A DNA stretch of 6,306 bases from Clostridia bacterium. Its GTDB lineage: Bacteria > Bacillota > UBA994 > PWPR01. A program made the position numbers and the translations under genes. The notes beneath the pieces are model-generated. The model was not told where the DNA came from. It worked only from the letters and a program-made list of their open reading frames with translations, and ran no database searches. The DNA lies in contig PWPR01000131.1 of NCBI GenBank assembly GCA_003557085.1, positions 1 through 6,306 on the forward strand, given 5' to 3'. Each line of letters opens with the position of its first letter. Within the stretch, counting starts at the first letter, position 1. Below are positions 5,249-6,306 of the stretch, piece by piece.

Positions 5249-6306
5249 TTACCATCCGTATTTTATCATACTGCTTATATATTCTACATCTTCTTCTGTC
5301 ATTTTTGTATGTATTGGAAGACACAAGTATTTAGGTTCCATTTTGTCCATTGTGGGAAACTTACCTTTAACATAAGGTTTAAATATTGTGTATAAATCAT
5401 GCCTTACGTGAACTGAGTTTGTCTCAACGCCTGCTTCTTCAAGTTTCTTTGCAAATCTATCTTTATTGTCCACTAACACGGTAAACATCCAACTCACATC
5501 TCCTTTCTTCTTAGGTATAAGTTCTAAACCCTCTATGTTTTTTAAATGTTCTCTATATGCGTTGTCAATCTTCTCATAATATGCCAGCACATCATCTGAA
5601 TCTTTAAGATTTTCTATTCCTATGGCAACATTCAGATTATTTGTATGACACTTATAACCAACTTCGGATATATCATAAGTCATTTCTCTTCTTTCCCAAT
5701 TCTCATATTGACGCCAGTTTCTTTTAATCTTTAAATCTCTATCTATGCCAAACCACCTTATGCGTTTTGCTTTTTCATAATCTTTCTTCTTCTTACAAGT
5801 TATCATTCCTCCGTCAACAGAAGTAACATGTTTAATAGCCTGAAAAGAGAAACATCCATAATCTCCTATTGTTCCTGCATACTTCCCTTTGTATTTAGCT
5901 CCTATCGCTTGTGCTACATCTTCTATGACTGGTAGTTTATGCTTGCGTGCTATCTCTATTATTCTATCCATATCACACACAGCACCTCCATAATGCATAA
6001 CCATTATTGCTTTGGTTTTGGGCGTAATCTTTCTTTCAATGTCGTCTGGGTCTATTGTAAAGTCGTCTTGAATATCACAGAATACTGGTTTGGCTTTTAA
6101 CCACAATAGTGGATGCCATGCCGCAGGACATGTTAATAAGGGTCCTACAACCTCATCTCCTTCTTCAACTCCTGCTAATATATAGCAAAGATGAATTGCT
6201 GACGTGCATGAATTAACTGCTACTGCATACTTAGCCCCATATTTGTTTTTAAACTGCCCCTCAAATTTGGGTATCAATGGTCCTTGCCCTATATACTTTG
6301 AGTTCA
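5249..6306 (-). CDS. DegT/DnrJ/EryC1/StrS PLP-dependent sugar aminotransferase (5' partial)
   Basis: At least 352 codons of a PLP-dependent aminotransferase that adds an amino group to a keto nucleotide sugar. Numbering from the TTG at 6277, features are NSCTSAIHL (22-30, phosphate-binding region), IEDVAQAIGAKY (118-129) with Asp120 for the pyridine nitrogen, the catalytic Lys149 in SFQAIKHVTSVDGG (144-157), GYKCHTNNLNVAIGIENL (207-224), and the late WMFTVLV and VHVRHD motifs (263-269, 289-294). The TTG is not the true start. The frame stays open to the window edge and encodes NSKYIGQGP before it, so the family motif Y-I-G-Q-G-P is intact and that TTG is an internal Leu. The real start lies beyond 6306, probably only a few dozen codons away. 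The linked RmlB-like dehydratase suggests a 4-keto-6-deoxysugar substrate, but position 3 or 4 amination cannot be told apart by eye. Confidence 0.92.
   Translation of the reverse strand, partial: NSKYIGQGPLIPKFEGQFKNKYGAKYAVAVNSCTSAIHLCYILAGVEEGDEVVGPLLTCPAAWHPLLWLKAKPVFCDIQDDFTIDPDDIERKITPKTKAIMVMHYGGAVCDMDRIIEIARKHKLPVIEDVAQAIGAKYKGKYAGTIGDYGCFSFQAIKHVTSVDGGMITCKKKKDYEKAKRIRWFGIDRDLKIKRNWRQYENWERREMTYDISEVGYKCHTNNLNVAIGIENLKDSDDVLAYYEKIDNAYREHLKNIEGLELIPKKKGDVSWMFTVLVDNKDRFAKKLEEAGVETNSVHVRHDLYTIFKPYVKGKFPTMDKMEPKYLCLPIHTKMTEEDVEYISSMIKYGW

Noticed and set aside
6275..6277. TTG as the start codon of the aminotransferase
   Set aside because: The frame is open upstream to the window edge and encodes the conserved Y-I-G-Q-G-P motif, so this codon is an internal Leu and the gene is truncated by the window.
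1..6306. Alternative genetic code (stop codon reassignment)
   Set aside because: No TAG stop is used in nine visible stops, but all genes are full length under the standard code without needing any in-frame stop to be read through. In an AT-rich genome the absence of TAG in nine stops is not significant.
1..6306. CRISPR array, insertion sequence, tRNA, riboswitch or terminator
   Set aside because: No spaced direct repeats, transposase motifs, inverted-repeat ends, cloverleaf or hairpin plus T-run was found. The window is coding throughout, with gaps of no more than 2 bases.
1..6306. Ordinary bacterial O-antigen locus rather than a phage
   Set aside because: The cassette alone could come from one, but the adaptor-like protein and tight joining to probable virion genes point to a virus. 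This stays as the main alternative if the flanks prove bacterial.

Overview
The window looks like part of the late (structural) region of an AT-rich tailed bacteriophage or prophage, most likely from an uncultured or environmental lineage. Every supported gene lies on the minus strand, so transcription runs from position 6306 towards position 1. Ten genes are packed with overlaps of 4 to 28 bases or gaps of 1 to 2 bases. There is no intergenic space, tRNA, repeat, terminator or recognisable promoter, so the window behaves as an internal slice of one long operon. The genetic code is standard; all nine visible stops are TAA or TGA. The host cannot be named from the sequence.

In transcription order, the first seven genes (6306 to 1048) form a sugar-activation and glycosyl-transfer cassette: a DegT/DnrJ/EryC1/StrS PLP-dependent sugar aminotransferase whose 5' end is cut by the window edge, a small SAM-dependent methyltransferase, a small protein-kinase-fold (WaaP/Kdo-kinase-like) protein, a GT-A family 2 glycosyltransferase, a CgeB-like GT-B glycosyltransferase, an unusually short UDP-glucose/GDP-mannose dehydrogenase-like protein, and an RmlB-like nucleotide-sugar 4,6-dehydratase. 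The last three (1055 to 1) look like virion genes: a 66-residue charged helical protein, a head-to-tail adaptor-like protein of the phage SU10 adaptor type, and the first 48 codons of a further gene, probably also structural.

Inferred joint function: the 4,6-dehydratase makes a 4-keto-6-deoxy nucleotide sugar, the aminotransferase aminates it (suggesting a viosamine-, Fuc4N- or perosamine-type 4-amino-4,6-dideoxyhexose), the methyltransferase and kinase could decorate it, and the two glycosyltransferases attach it. No nucleotidylyltransferase, acyltransferase, flippase or polymerase is visible here. None of the cassette proteins shows a signal peptide or membrane helix, so the acceptor is probably cytoplasmic: a virion protein, DNA, or a lipid-linked or LPS precursor at the inner membrane face. 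Because the cassette runs directly into structural genes without a promoter break, late expression and virion glycosylation is an attractive but unproven reading. Host-surface modification is the main alternative.

The central cassette genes (about 2021 to 5247) look more AT-rich than both the structural genes and the flanking dehydratase and aminotransferase genes, which hints at piecemeal acquisition.
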